The translations under genes and the position numbers were made by a program. The notes under the pieces were generated by a model. The model searched no databases, had not been told where the DNA came from, and was given only the letters and a program-made list of their open reading frames with translations. From Parachlorella kessleri (lineage: Eukaryota > Chlorophyta > Trebouxiophyceae > Chlorellales > Chlorellaceae), in contig BBXU01001894.1 in the NCBI GenBank assembly GCA_001598975.1, positions 1 through 24,056 of the forward strand: DNA of 24,056 bases, read 5' to 3'. How positions within the stretch are numbered: position 1 is the stretch's first letter; the number at the start of each line of letters is the position of its first letter. Below, piece after piece: positions 10,172 through 19,693 of this stretch.

Positions 10172-11092
10172 GGCTCTAAGAGGTGATATGACAAAGTTGG
10201 TGACAGTACTTATGATTAAGGATGGTGACAGGGCATTGATGCAGAGCTTTGAACTGTGCACTGGTCAAGTACCTGGCTTCAGCGGACAGATACCGGTTGT
10301 CAAACCGACTGGTTACCCGGCCTGATGAGTGAGGGCCACTTCAGGCTTTCTGACTTACTCGATGCCTTGACTGTCACTGACAAATCGAAAGTTACAGTTG
10401 ACTTGTCACAGGTGATCCATGTGCCAGTAGTGGTACTGGCGTGCAGGGCCCAATTCAGGGGTGAGGCTTTTTTTTGCATTTGGTGGCAGCATTGCGAACC
10501 CAGAGGAGATAGGGTTCATCTGTACTGTACTGAATGGGCTGGATATAGTCATGCTCTGGCTTTGGCTGAAAGTTAATGTGGCTTGTGCTGTTGTTGGTTG
10601 CTGACATGGAATATCAGTCATGTGATTGTGGCAGTTAGTGCGAAGTGGATGTTGCTATGGCCCTCATTGGCAACCGCTTACATCCCCTACACTGACTCAG
10701 TACATTTATGTTGACCACCGGTGAGTTTAGACATGAAGCAAGGCGGCCATGAGAGCCTGAATGCCATCAGCACAGGGCTAGGGTCACCTCTTCTCTTCTT
10801 TTGTTGATGTCAAACCTTTCACTTTTGCTTCTGGTGCATCTTTGGGTTGACACCAACTCTCCTGCCTGATTTACATCCTAGCCCGTTGTACTTAATCTGC
10901 CTCCAACCTTACACCCTGCCCAGGAGCAGGGCTGGTTGGCTGTACACACTGGTTTTATCTGATACTCGGCCCAAGATGCTCTGCAGATTGGCAGCTCAAA
11001 TGGCAAAGTGGCCACTTCTGCCACATCAAAGGCGTGGGGTAGAGGGACCCACCTAGATACCACAGCCAACAACCCCACAAGCCGGCAAACTC
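10172..11092. other. Convergent intergenic region with no supported gene
   Basis: About 920 bp lie between the stop codons of the isomerase gene (plus) and the L-galactose dehydrogenase gene (minus). The only long frame, 10256-10576 plus (106 codons), has no recognisable family features. The region most likely holds two 3' UTRs and spacer. Confidence 0.5.
10909..10913 (-). terminator. Candidate polyadenylation signal TGTAA for L-galactose dehydrogenase
   Basis: TGTAA is the usual poly(A) motif of green algae. This one reads on the minus strand about 180 nt past the stop codon at 11093-11095. A five-base match can occur by chance, and another TGTAA lies at 10871-10875. Confidence 0.3.
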
Positions 11093-13953
11093 TCAGTTGT
11101 TTTCAGGACGGCCGGAGGGCCAGGTCATGTCGCGCACCGGCTGCAGTATCTGCTCAACCTCCTGTAGCACCTCCTGCTCAAGCTGCTGCTGGGGGTTGGG
11201 GACAAGTCCCAGGGCTTGCAGGACTGACTCCACATTCTCGTTCACCTGCAACCACCAGCGCAAAGCTGTGACGGAAGTGCATGGTGCTCAGCGACAGCAA
11301 AGGCTGGTGAGTGGCAGGCACATGTCTCCTCTCCCGCAGGCAATCACAGACCCCCACAGGGCCGTCCGATGCCAGACAATGCACCGAGCTGGCAAATCCA
11401 TAGCATTGGGCATCTTTGGTCGCCAGCTGCTGCGGAGTTATGAACGCAACACACATCTGTAATGCACACCACACCATGCCCTTCCTCCTACATAGAGCGG
11501 CGGCACAGCGTGGGAATGCAAAACATCAGGTTGCCTTGGCCAACTCACAGTACTGGCACAACATCTCGAACCCGGCAAAGTGTAGCCGGCAAAAGTTGCC
11601 CGCCCATCAGAAATCGTATATAGCCACCTTAGCAGAGAGGACTGTCGTCCCAGGAGCACCACTCAGCTGACCACACCCTTCCGCACAACAACAAAGATGT
11701 CAGACCTGCTCAGGCGTGCACAGCCCCACTAGCGTGGTGGCAATGTCCTCATTCTTCACTGCATCCATGATGGCGAGCCGAGCAATACTGACTCCCCTGC
11801 TTCTGGCATGCTCTGCGGCCGCCTTGGCCGCTTCTTTCAGCTGCTGAGGAGCGGGGTGCCAGGAGGGCGGGCCCTGCAACGAATGGGTGCCAACGTGAGT
11901 TGGCACAACCCAGACAGCCAATGCTCAAAGCTTCCCCTGTGACGTATGCATCATCGTGACACTCCAGTCATTCAATCGCCAAAACGCACATCAATAGCTG
12001 CACTCATGTCAGCCGACAAGCCCAATCAAAGTTTTCTTGTTCAAGGCAACTTGTACCTGAGGTGTGAGGAGCCCCATGCTCAGAGCGGATGCGTTTATCA
12101 CCCCTATGTTGCGCTCTTTGCAGTATGGAATGAGACTGCAGCACTCAGCAGACAGCGACTTGAGGAGATCCCAGGTGAGCAACAGATGGTCTTTGCTCCT
12201 TCACAACACAGGCGACATGGGCAAAGAAAGGCCATCTGCGTGCAGCACAGAGCAAGGCTTGCTTGTGACTCACTTGAGCAGTGACCTGTCATTCAGGCAG
12301 TAGTGGCAATATGACAGCACTGTTTGTACCGATCCCGGCGCCACCCTGCAGGGAGCACGAGCAACAGTTAGTACGTGCCACCAGCGACACCCTGTGGCCA
12401 CCTCCATTGACATCCTGCAAGGCGAGGACTTTGAGACATGGCTTGCGACGCTAAGGTGCCAGGGAAAGCCCGACGGAAAGAGGCACCAGTGACCCTGATG
12501 CCAGCGCATGGACCTCCCTACTTGGCAGCAGGGTTCGCAAAACAGACTTGAGACCCTTGTCACTAGTTTCTTTGCAATCCCGATGCCTCGCAGTAGCAAG
12601 CCAAGACTCCAGCTTGCATGGGCCGATATACCACCACAACTGACCCAGTAGCCCCAGAACCCAGGCACTCACACAACACACGGCACCACACAGCTTCAAC
12701 ACAGCAGCCCCAGCACCTGTCAAGCACATAGCGGTATATCTTGAGAGGCAGCCCAGTGATGCCTATGTGTCGCACCAGCCCCTCCTCCTTCAACTTTAAC
12801 AGTGCAGGTATTGTCTCATTGACAACCTGCACAAGAGGAGCAGGGATGGATTGCTCGCACCCCATCCACCTCTGAGACCCAAGCGAGCAAGGAAAGTGAC
12901 AATGCTGCACAGGTGAAGGCCGCACTATCCCAAGGAAGGCCAGATCAACAATGCTCAACACGACTTGCCACTTCTACCTGGTTGCCTGCCATGCTGCCAT
13001 GCACCTCGTGCGCTGGCTTCGCCCGTTGGCTTGCTTACCTGGTCGAGGGACCCAAACTCGATGTCATGCGTCTGTATAAGGTCTATGTAGGTTAGCTGCA
13101 GCCGCCCCAAACTCTCTCTCACACTGGCAGTCACCCTGCAGTCAGCTAACCAGTGAACGATAATGCCACACGCACAGTGGCGTACCCCAACTGAACACGC
13201 TATTGAAGCTCCCCTTGGCGCCCCAAATAGGTTGATGGCAGGCATACAGGGACTTGTGCAGCTATACTCTCAGTCCCCATGTCCAGCTCCTCCAAAACGT
13301 GGCCGTTGCACAATGAAATCAACTGACTGGAGTAGGGATAATGCCTGATAACTGCAGCCAACAGAGCTACGTGATGGTAGGTGGAGCAGCGCACCTCTCT
13401 GCACTGAAGTCGAAGACATCGCTGCCATACCGCCCCACTTTCGTAGCAACCACAATCTGGTCCCTTGGTAGCTTGGCCAGCCCCTTTCCCAGCACCTGCA
13501 CAGTGGAGATAGCAGCTCCACCATGACGCAACAAACAGACCACCTCCTTGGTAATCGCAGCACACCAACCGTCCATTCCCCCAAGTTTAGAGACGCTTAC
13601 AGAGTCAAGCCTCGTGTGCACAGCACTTGAAGCTGCTAGGTCTAACGCGCTGATCCTAATGAGAAGCCCACCATCTCTGACTTGGTGTCGCCATAGAAAG
13701 GTGAGGTGTCAAAGAAGTTGATACCCCTGTTGAAAGCCTCCACTACCGACTGCACGCCTGCCTCCTCGTCAATGTCCTGCAATCCTTGGGGAAAGAACCC
13801 AACTTGCTTGTGTCGCAGCATGTAGATATGGGCTTCGCGGATCAACATGCGCACATGGAAGACTCCTCCGAGGGGCGATGCACCGAAGCCTAGGACTGAG
13901 ATGTGCAGCCCTGTGCTTCCCAGGGGCCGCCTAGGCAGCTTTTCAGTACTCAT
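11093..13953 (-). CDS. L-galactose dehydrogenase (aldo/keto reductase), ascorbate biosynthesis
   Basis: It oxidises L-galactose to L-galactono-1,4-lactone with NAD+, the penultimate step of the plant ascorbate pathway, in the cytosol. Nine minus-strand exons close in phase to 327 residues (plant enzyme about 319): 13855-13953, 13672-13776, 13395-13495, 13039-13135, 12717-12826, 12274-12345, 12057-12135, 11706-11873 and 11093-11245. Diagnostic stretches are LGFGASPLGGVFH, GINFFDTSPFYGDTKSEM (catalytic Asp and Tyr), IVVATKVGRYG (catalytic Lys), DLIQTHDIEFGSLDQ (His), VRHIGITGLPLKIYRYVLDR, TVLSYCHYCLND, INASALSMGLLTPQ and the C-terminal PVRDMTWPSGRPENN. No targeting peptide is present. An alternative first exon lies upstream at 14138-14236. 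Confidence 0.95.
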
Positions 13954-14137
13954 GGCGAGCTCAGGGATCCACGGTGACTATGACCGATTCGACCCTCAAA
14001 ATTTCCTGTCTCCACTCTTAAAACTTATACGAGATTGTGAAACACCCACACCACCCGCCTTTAAACTTGCAGATACTCCTCGAGTATCCTATGCCTTGGA
14101 AACCGTGGACATGCACGAATCACCTGGGCACGCTCAC

Positions 14138-14236
14138 ATTTTCATAGTGGCCCCCCAGGGGCGATGCACCGAAACCAAGGACTGCCACCTGCAGTCCTGT
14201 GCTTCCCAAAGTCCGCGTTGGAAGCTTGGCGGTCAT
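14138..14236 (-). other. Duplicated, possibly alternative first exon of L-galactose dehydrogenase
   Basis: The minus strand encodes MTAKLPTRTLGSTGL followed by QVAVLGFGASPLGGHYEN, 33 codons from ATG (14236) to a good donor AAT|GTGAGC. The annotated exon 1 (13855-13953) is also exactly 33 codons from ATG to donor, and the two share LGSTGL and VLGFGASPLGG. DNA similarity also covers the 3' half, for example GGGGCGATGCACCGA on the plus strand in both. Splicing from here to exon 2 (acceptor at 13776) would skip exon 1 and keep phase 0. It could be a true alternative start or a decaying duplicate, but the open frame and intact donor argue for use. Confidence 0.75.
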
Positions 14237-14410
14237 TTTGGCGGCGCACACTGTTGGGTAAGGGCGGCTACAGCTGACAATCACCGACAGAACCCAGAGA
14301 GCCACCTCAGTTCCTCATCTCCTACTGTCAATGTATCCTTGAAGGTCGCAGGAAGGTGTGGCATCCCAAGGGTATCAGGTGCTTTCAGCTAACAGGCATT
14401 CAACCCTGCA

Positions 14411-14468
14411 GGGCCCTGTCAGCCCAGTATCCCAATCCCTCATCCCTGCTCGCATTCCCTGCCACCCT
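14411..14468 (+). repeat. Dispersed ~60-bp repeat, copy 1
   Basis: This copy reads CCTGTCAGCCCAGTAT ... CTCATCCCTGCTCGCATTCC then CTGCCACC. Related copies are at 14601, 17041 (minus), 19341, 22966 (minus) and 24009. The best-kept core is TGATCGCATTGCCTGCCACC. Confidence 0.7.
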
Positions 14469-14600
14469 CAATCATTACAAGGCCAGTCGGATCGCCCTTG
14501 CATCGTCATCTGAGGCTTTTGTCATGCTTGTTGTATGTACTCACGGGCGGCCACCATCTGGCTGTCCGCCGTATCTGCCCTATCCTACCAGGTAGGATGA

Positions 14601-14641
14601 CAGCCGATCGTACTCCTGATCAGACTGTATTGCCTGCCACC
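14601..14641 (+). repeat. Dispersed ~60-bp repeat, copy 2 (partial)
   Basis: This copy keeps the right half of the family: CGTACTCCTGATCAGACTGT then ATTGCCTGCCACC. It is just upstream of the mTERF start codon. Confidence 0.55.
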
Positions 14642-14651
14642 GGATGAACTT

Positions 14652-16874
14652 ATGATCATTCCGCGCAGGCTCGTTGTGCGAGACAGTGGGGTGTACTTGT
14701 GCAGCCTATCACCAGCTCGACCACAACGCTTCCTGTGCAGCTTGACGGCTCCTTCACCCTCCTTGCGCTCAGCAGCACCAGCAGCTAAAGCCCGCGGCCT
14801 CCTTGGCAGGCCTTATGCAGCGAGAGCAGTGGGGTCACCCGACCTGCCAAGCCCTGACCAAGTAGCAGCCTACTTGGAGCGGCACGGCATCAGTGCAGCA
14901 CAGGTGCAGCAGGAGCAGCCGCATACATATGCTCAGCTGACGCTGCCCCTGGCGCACTTGCTAGTTGCGTTCCTGGGAAAGCCTAGCGGGCTCATGATAC
15001 GCAGCAGCGAGCTGGGGCCAGCAGACCTGGCGGCGCGCCTGGTATTTTTCCATTCTGAGGTTGGGCTGCCGCTGCAAGACATACAGCTGATCTAGGAGAC
15101 AGCCAGGGAGCCTCCTTTTCGAGGTGGAGGCCGGTCAGGCAGTGTTGCACTGGCTGCGGCTGCAGTCTCTTCCCTCTGCCTTCAGCCGGGAAATCGCAGC
15201 ACTGCGGCCGCTCCTCTGGAGCATGCCCGTGGAGACACTCCAGTCGACGGAAGCGTCTGTCATGCAGCTCTTCAGCTTGTCGGACTCTGACTGGGTGGCT
15301 TTGGTGAGCAGCAGGCCTTCGCTTCTGTGGTTACCACTGAGCACAGCACAGAGCGTGATAGCATGGCTGCGATCTAACACAGTTGGTCTGTAACCCTAAC
15401 CCTAAACCCTAAACCCTAACAACGGCGGAAGGGGTGGTGCGCCACTTGAAATTGCAGCCTTCCCTGTTTGCCTCCGAAGTTGCCACCCTTTCCAGCACGC
15501 TGGAGTTCGTGGCAGGCTTGTTGACGTTGCCTCGCGAGGAGTGGGGCCTGGTGTTGAGCCGCTCCTCAAAGTCACTGGACCTGTCGCGAGAGTCATTGGC
15601 CAAGCATGTGCAGGCTCTCCAGACATACGGTGAGCAGATGGCCTGCTTGAATGATATTCCCCTCCCCTTAATGTACGGGGTTGAATTACCGCGCTGCCAA
15701 CAGCCTCATAGCCCCCACGTGCGGCGGTGGCAGGAACGCAGTGTGTGCTTCGTCATGGCAAATGCGTCTGCCATTGCTTTCCTTATGCCAAGCAAGATTT
15801 CACTATCCCCAATGGGCCATGAAACTCGGATCAAACTCTTGAGGCTATCAACGGCATGGCGCCCAGTGGGTGCTTAGGCCTTTATGCAGGTTTTTACCAG
15901 AAAGGCATCCGCAACTTGCTGGTGGGATCTACTGCCAGCTACATGGTAGTGTCAGCAAGCGCGGAGAGAATCATTATACCCGCAATGGCAGCACTTGAGG
16001 AGCTCCTAGGTGGGGGGGACAAACAGGCCGTCATTGAACTGTGCCCCAGGTGCCCTGGGCTGGCTGTGTCCCGCCCAGCCAAGCTGCGCCACAACTTCCA
16101 TGTCCTCCTCGGTTATGGGCTGACCGAGGAGCAGGCACGCCAGCTGCTGCTGGAGGTGCCGCAACTGTATACTTGGGACCTGGGCGGGCCAGAGATGCAG
16201 GCCAAGCTGCGCTACTACCAAGAGGTCTTTGGCATAGGTCCCCTGCAAATGCTGCTCAACAGGCGGGGTTACCTGAGGGAGGGTTTGGCCAAGGTGGATC
16301 TGCGGGTAAGGAACCAGTTTGCCCTCATGTATGACAATAGCAAAGAGGGAATGTGATCTAGTACGAAACTGATGCACCACTGCATCACTACTTTATAACA
16401 CAGTGAGTTCCTACTGCCTGAAATTTTCCTGTAGCTGCTATGCCCCCGCCATTCTTGGTACTCATTACATTATCTATGTATTTGGTGTCATAGATGGTGT
16501 GGACAGGACTTGCCGCTGGGAAGTTGTCCATGTGATCTATCAAGGACGAATGGGAAATCTGTTTTGGGGGCTTGCTAGAGTGTCTCCACCATCAGATGTC
16601 ATCCCAGGTCTAGTGAAGTTATACTAAGGGAACCCTGTGATGTCTGGCGCAGGTGTTCTGCCTTGAAAAGAGCGGAAAACTGCACCACCGAGTGCAGCAG
16701 GGCTCACTCTCTTGGATACCTTTCCCTCCCGCCAGGTTTTGCAAGGACATGGACATAAGTGAGGTGGAATGGAAGGCATGGGAAGCAGAGTGGGCTGGGA
16801 GCGAACGGGCACTCCGGTATGCGCTGGTGGGGCCTATGAGACGCGGCTTCAGGGTGCGAACACGACTTCAATAG
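14652..16874 (+). CDS. mTERF-like organelle gene-expression protein, with a candidate frameshift
   Basis: mTERF proteins bind nucleic acid in mitochondria or plastids through repeated helical motifs. The exons as read are 14652-15092, a +1 shift at 15093, 15094-15385, 15432-15629, 15890-16305 and 16653-16874, about 522 residues. The N-terminus (MIIPRRLVVR, then Ser/Ala/Arg-rich) suggests a transit peptide. Helical repeats include ARLVFFHSEVGLPLQDIQLI, VLSRSSKSLDLSRESLAKHV and KLRHNFHVLLGYGLTEEQA; YLREGLAKVDLRV precedes FCKDMDISEVEWKAWEAEW, resembling the end of algal mTERFs. The joins TAC-G|GT (15629/15890) and CTG-CGG|GTG (16305/16653) keep phase. Two problems remain. The frame must shift by one nucleotide at the TAG at 15093-15095, and a telomeric tract at 15391-15420 carries stops unless it is spliced. 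The gene may be a pseudogene, hold a sequence error, or use unusual splicing. Confidence 0.72.
15386..15431 (+). other. Candidate 46-nt mini-intron made mostly of telomeric repeat
   Basis: Removing G|GTCTGTAA ... GGCGGAAG|GG joins GTT-G to GG-GTG in the frame used on both sides and removes the in-frame stop codons of the telomeric tract. The CCCTAAC units inside match a branch-point motif (CTAAC). The donor is weak and the intron is very short, so this is a hypothesis. Confidence 0.4.
15391..15420. repeat. Interstitial telomeric repeat 1 (CCCTAA/CCCTAAA)
   Basis: About four units of mixed CCCTAA and CCCTAAA lie inside the mTERF gene. The mixture suggests capture of telomeric DNA at a repaired break followed by mutation. 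The plant and algal telomere unit is TTTAGGG. Confidence 0.92.
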
Positions 16875-17371
16875 CAGGGAGGCGGGAAGGAGCAGTATAT
16901 GGTGCTTGCTCATGCTGCTTCTCATGGGGTTTCACAGCTCAGGCCAGGGAGGAACCGCACCAGTAGTAAGGGGCCCCCCACGAGTATACAAGCTAATCCA
17001 TCTGGAGTCTGCAAGGCTAGCCTAGGCTGTCATTAGTAAGGGTGGCAGGTAGTGCAAAGAGGGAGTGAGAAGTGAGCTGGACTGATAGGGCTGGATGCAG
17101 AAATGTGCCTAGCCTAGGCTGTGATGATGGGCTTGATATGTAGACCTGAGCTGCGTCACACTGGTGTGTCTAAGGCAGTCGTCACCAAAACTGGCTTTGT
17201 CAACACGTACTTTGGTACCCAGCACATGTCATACCGTTCAACATTGACAGTCAGCAGACGACTGCCTTCAACTCGGTTGAGCATACTGCTGGCCCAGGCA
17301 GAGACACACTTATTCACCACGCATAAGTCACGTGTTTTTGAGAACCAGACAGTGCAAGAACAGCCGATCAC
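16875..17371. other. Convergent intergenic region with repeat copy 3
   Basis: About 500 bp lie between the mTERF stop codon and the stop codon of the minus-strand coiled-coil gene. It holds a dispersed-repeat copy (17041-17100) bracketed by two exact CTAGCCTAGGCTGT direct repeats (17017-17030 and 17109-17122). The frame 17121-17375 has no family features. Confidence 0.5.
17041..17100 (-). repeat. Dispersed ~60-bp repeat, copy 3
   Basis: In inverse orientation it reads GGTGGCAGGTAGTGC ... GGGCTGGATGCAG, aligning with the copy at 22966-23030 (GGTGGCAGGTAATGC ... GGGCTGGCAGG). Exact 14-bp direct repeats CTAGCCTAGGCTGT flank it at 17017 and 17109. Confidence 0.6.
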
Positions 17372-17977
17372 CTAACTACCTCCCATCTCCAGGCTCTCCG
17401 CTGCCGTACTACTAAGCTTGGCTTGCACACTGGCATCCTCTGCAGGGCCCTGCTGGAGGCCGCTAGAGCTGCTACCACCCAAACCCCCGTCCATCTCTAG
17501 TTGCACTCGAGCACCCTGCGTGCCTTCGCTGGAGGTGCTGCTGCCACTACCACTAGCATCTGCGCCGCTGTTTGTGGTGCTGCCTTGGCTGGCATGCCGA
17601 ATATGCTCCCCACCGCCGGGTCCAGCAGCCAAACCATTGCTGCTGCCGCTGCTGCTGCTCTCACCTTGGTCTCCACCTTTGCCCTCCCGCACTGCTGCCC
17701 ACCTGGCAGTGTCACGAACGTTTTCGCCATCACTGTCACTGCCGTTGCTGCCGCCACGACCGCTGCTGTTCCCGCTGCTGCCACGCTTACTGCTACTGAA
17801 CAACATCGTCTCATTTGCGCCCCCTGGGTTGAGCTCTGGGAAGAGCGTGAGTATGGAGTTGTCGTCAAGAGTGCACCCGCACTTCCTGGCTGCCCGCCGC
17901 AAGTCGAGCACATACTGCTTCAGCTGCTCCACCTGCTGCTCTAGCTTCTCGTTGTCCACGCTGAGCTCATAGATGAT
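17372..17977 (-). CDS. Unrecognised protein, 3' exon: coiled coil then Ser/Gly-rich tail
   Basis: I do not recognise the family. This terminal exon starts after a CGCCTGCAG acceptor (17978) and encodes 201 residues to TAG at 17372-17374. The first ~35 residues (ELSVDNEKLEQQVEQLKQYV then LDLRRAARKCG) have heptad-like Leu/Val spacing and are mixed-charge, as in a coiled coil. The rest is low complexity, rich in Ser, Gly, Asn and Asp, with (SSSS) runs and no hydrophobic core, probably disordered. Upstream minus-strand pieces with coding look lie near 18100-18190, 18270-18410 and 18490-18600 (for example an open frame with VVLVLLVLSMQSDWQQ), but I could not link them with consistent phase. The start codon is therefore unknown. 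A regulatory or scaffold role is possible but unproven. Confidence 0.6.
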   Translation of the reverse strand: MIYELSVDNEKLEQQVEQLKQYVLDLRRAARKCGCTLDDNSILTLFPELNPGGANETMLFSSSKRGSSGNSSGRGGSNGSDSDGENVRDTARWAAVREGKGGDQGESSSSGSSNGLAAGPGGGEHIRHASQGSTTNSGADASGSGSSTSSEGTQGARVQLEMDGGLGGSSSSGLQQGPAEDASVQAKLSSTAAESLEMGGS

Positions 17978-18610
17978 CTGCAGGCGCAAGGCGGAGCGTG
18001 ATGACTGTGGGACTGAGGCACGCCAAGGAGCGGGAGAGAATGTACATCACTCTGAAGGCAGGAAAGCTTAGAGCCCACGTGGGAGGACTGTTAAAGCATG
18101 CGTAGCAGCCACGCCCGGCTACCAAATGCCCAGTGCCGGCTCCCCAATGCACAATGCAAGAGCCGTCAACAGGCCAGCCTCTGTCACCTGAAATATCCAC
18201 AGGGTTGGACTGCTGTCATTCATAAGCAACTACTACTGTGGCCCAACTACAATAGTGTACCCTTCCCACTTGCCTTTTCTCTAACCCCTTCCTTCAGCTG
18301 TCCTGTTCTGGGTGCTGACCGCACCGCACTGCCCGCAAGCCGTGGGTTGGGCTGCTGCCAGTCCGACTGCATACTCAACACCAAGAGCACCAGCACTACA
18401 CCTGCAGCATGCTTAACAAAAAGGTTCGACTTCAGCTGCGCAGAGCTGATATAGCGAACCTAGGGCGGTGCAACTGGAACCATGATTTAGCTACCTCACC
18501 TAAAAGGAATGGGCGGGGCACAACAGGTCCTGGAGGCATCGTCCACCACAACGGTCGCAAGAAGCGGCTCCAAGCGGAGGGAGCGGCCGCGCTGCAAAAC
18601 TAGCGACTTA
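17978..18610 (-). other. Probable 5' exons and introns of the coiled-coil gene, unresolved
   Basis: The stretch precedes the terminal exon of the minus-strand gene. Candidate acceptors are TATTTCAG near 18190 and GCTGCAG near 18405, and candidate donors are GTGAGG near 18500 and GTACAC near 18260. A possible start is the ATG opening MPPGPVVPRPFLLG near 18540. Phase does not close with one simple set of exons. Confidence 0.3.
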
Positions 18611-19685
18611 GTGGGGTCTGCTCAGTAGGGGTTTGGCAATAGCAGCATGATAGTTAACGCAGTATTTAGAGGTAGGTTGAGATGCAATTGTCGCTGCTGC
18701 GCGCTTTTTCTGTGGAGATGGAATCCGCTACTTAGATACCCAGGGGCAGACGCCTAGGTACCTGCCTAGGGTGCCACCCATACAGGGCAAGGAAGCAGGA
18801 GGGCAGGCATGAAGAGTGCTGATACCTCGGATAAGAACTCTGGCTGGGTCTCCCGCCAAGGGTTGCCTGTCTTGGGTTCGTAGTCTTGTTCACCAGGCCA
18901 CTAATGTAATAGTACCTGCCTAGGGTGCCCAAGCTACTTCAGTTCAACACTTTCCTGTCGTCATTATAAGCAGTTCAGACAGTAATTGAAGCTCCTCGAC
19001 AATTCTGCGGGGAATGACCTACCTATGAGCCAGCCCTGCAGACACTCGGTTGAGGTGTTCTGCACTGACTCGGATAAGCAGTGGTTCTGAGGGCTGCTAT
19101 CATCGGTCCATATGTCTGTGAGCTTCTCTACCACTTTTAGCCTCTGCAAAGGAGATGAGAAGCTCACACATTGTGACCAGCTCTCACAGACTGTGAGGTG
19201 GCTATTCTTGCAACACTAACTTAGTGATTGAACTTGTTGGAATTTCAACCGGAACGTGAAAGGAAAGTGCTTAAACAGGGCAGGTGGACACTGTAAGGTG
19301 GATGGAGGCCTGGAAGTGGTTGTTGATTGAGCCAGCCAATGCTAACCCTGCATACAACCCTGTCGGCCCAGTTTATCCGTACCTCATCTCTGATCGCATT
19401 GCCTGCCACCTTAACCCAATAACTAAAGCCGCAAGAAAGCAAAGCGAGGCAGTTGTAGCATTTTGCTGGCGGTGCTAATTATACTTTCAATTGACTTGCA
19501 AGCCCCAGAGAAGGGCGCTGTTGCATTTTTGGAGGGTAGGGAGCCCGGGATGCTAGACAGACCGGTCAGAGTGCGTGATCATCTTTACGCAAGCATGTGG
19601 CGTGTGGCATGTGGCAAGAAGATCCTACTTAGGTAGTACACGTAAGTCCTGCCAGCACGTCTGCCAGCCCTGCCAGCACGCCTGC
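18611..19685. other. Gene-poor spacer with short repeats
   Basis: No supported gene. It contains an exact 18-bp direct repeat GTACCTGCCTAGGGTGCC at 18758-18775 and 18912-18929, and repeat copy 4 at 19341-19416. Short GCCAGC-rich repetition (19648-19690) lies beside the MITE. The ORFs of 60-67 codons here overlap each other on both strands and show no family features. Confidence 0.5.
19341..19416 (+). repeat. Dispersed ~60-bp repeat, copy 4 (best preserved)
   Basis: It contains CCTGTCGGCCCAGTTTATCC and GTACCTCATCTCTGATCGCA followed by TTGCCTGCCACC. The inverse of 22966-23030 matches it over about 60 bp with few differences. Confidence 0.75.
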
Positions 19686-19693
19686 CACGCACG

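Larger units (their letters stand above)
13954..14651. promoter_or_regulatory. Upstream region shared by L-galactose dehydrogenase and the mTERF gene
   Basis: This 698-bp divergent gap contains a duplicated first exon (14138-14236) and two copies of the dispersed ~60-bp repeat (14411-14468 and 14601-14641). Both promoters are expected here by orientation. No core promoter motif is clear. Confidence 0.4.

Noticed and set aside
10256..10576. 106-codon plus-strand ORF after the isomerase gene
   Set aside because: No family features, no splice or start context, and it lies in the convergent 3' region.
17418..17972. Long plus-strand ORFs (184 and 147 codons) rich in Leu/Pro/Ala
   Set aside because: They are antisense shadows of the Ser/Gly-rich minus-strand exon, which has a proper acceptor, coiled-coil start and stop codon.
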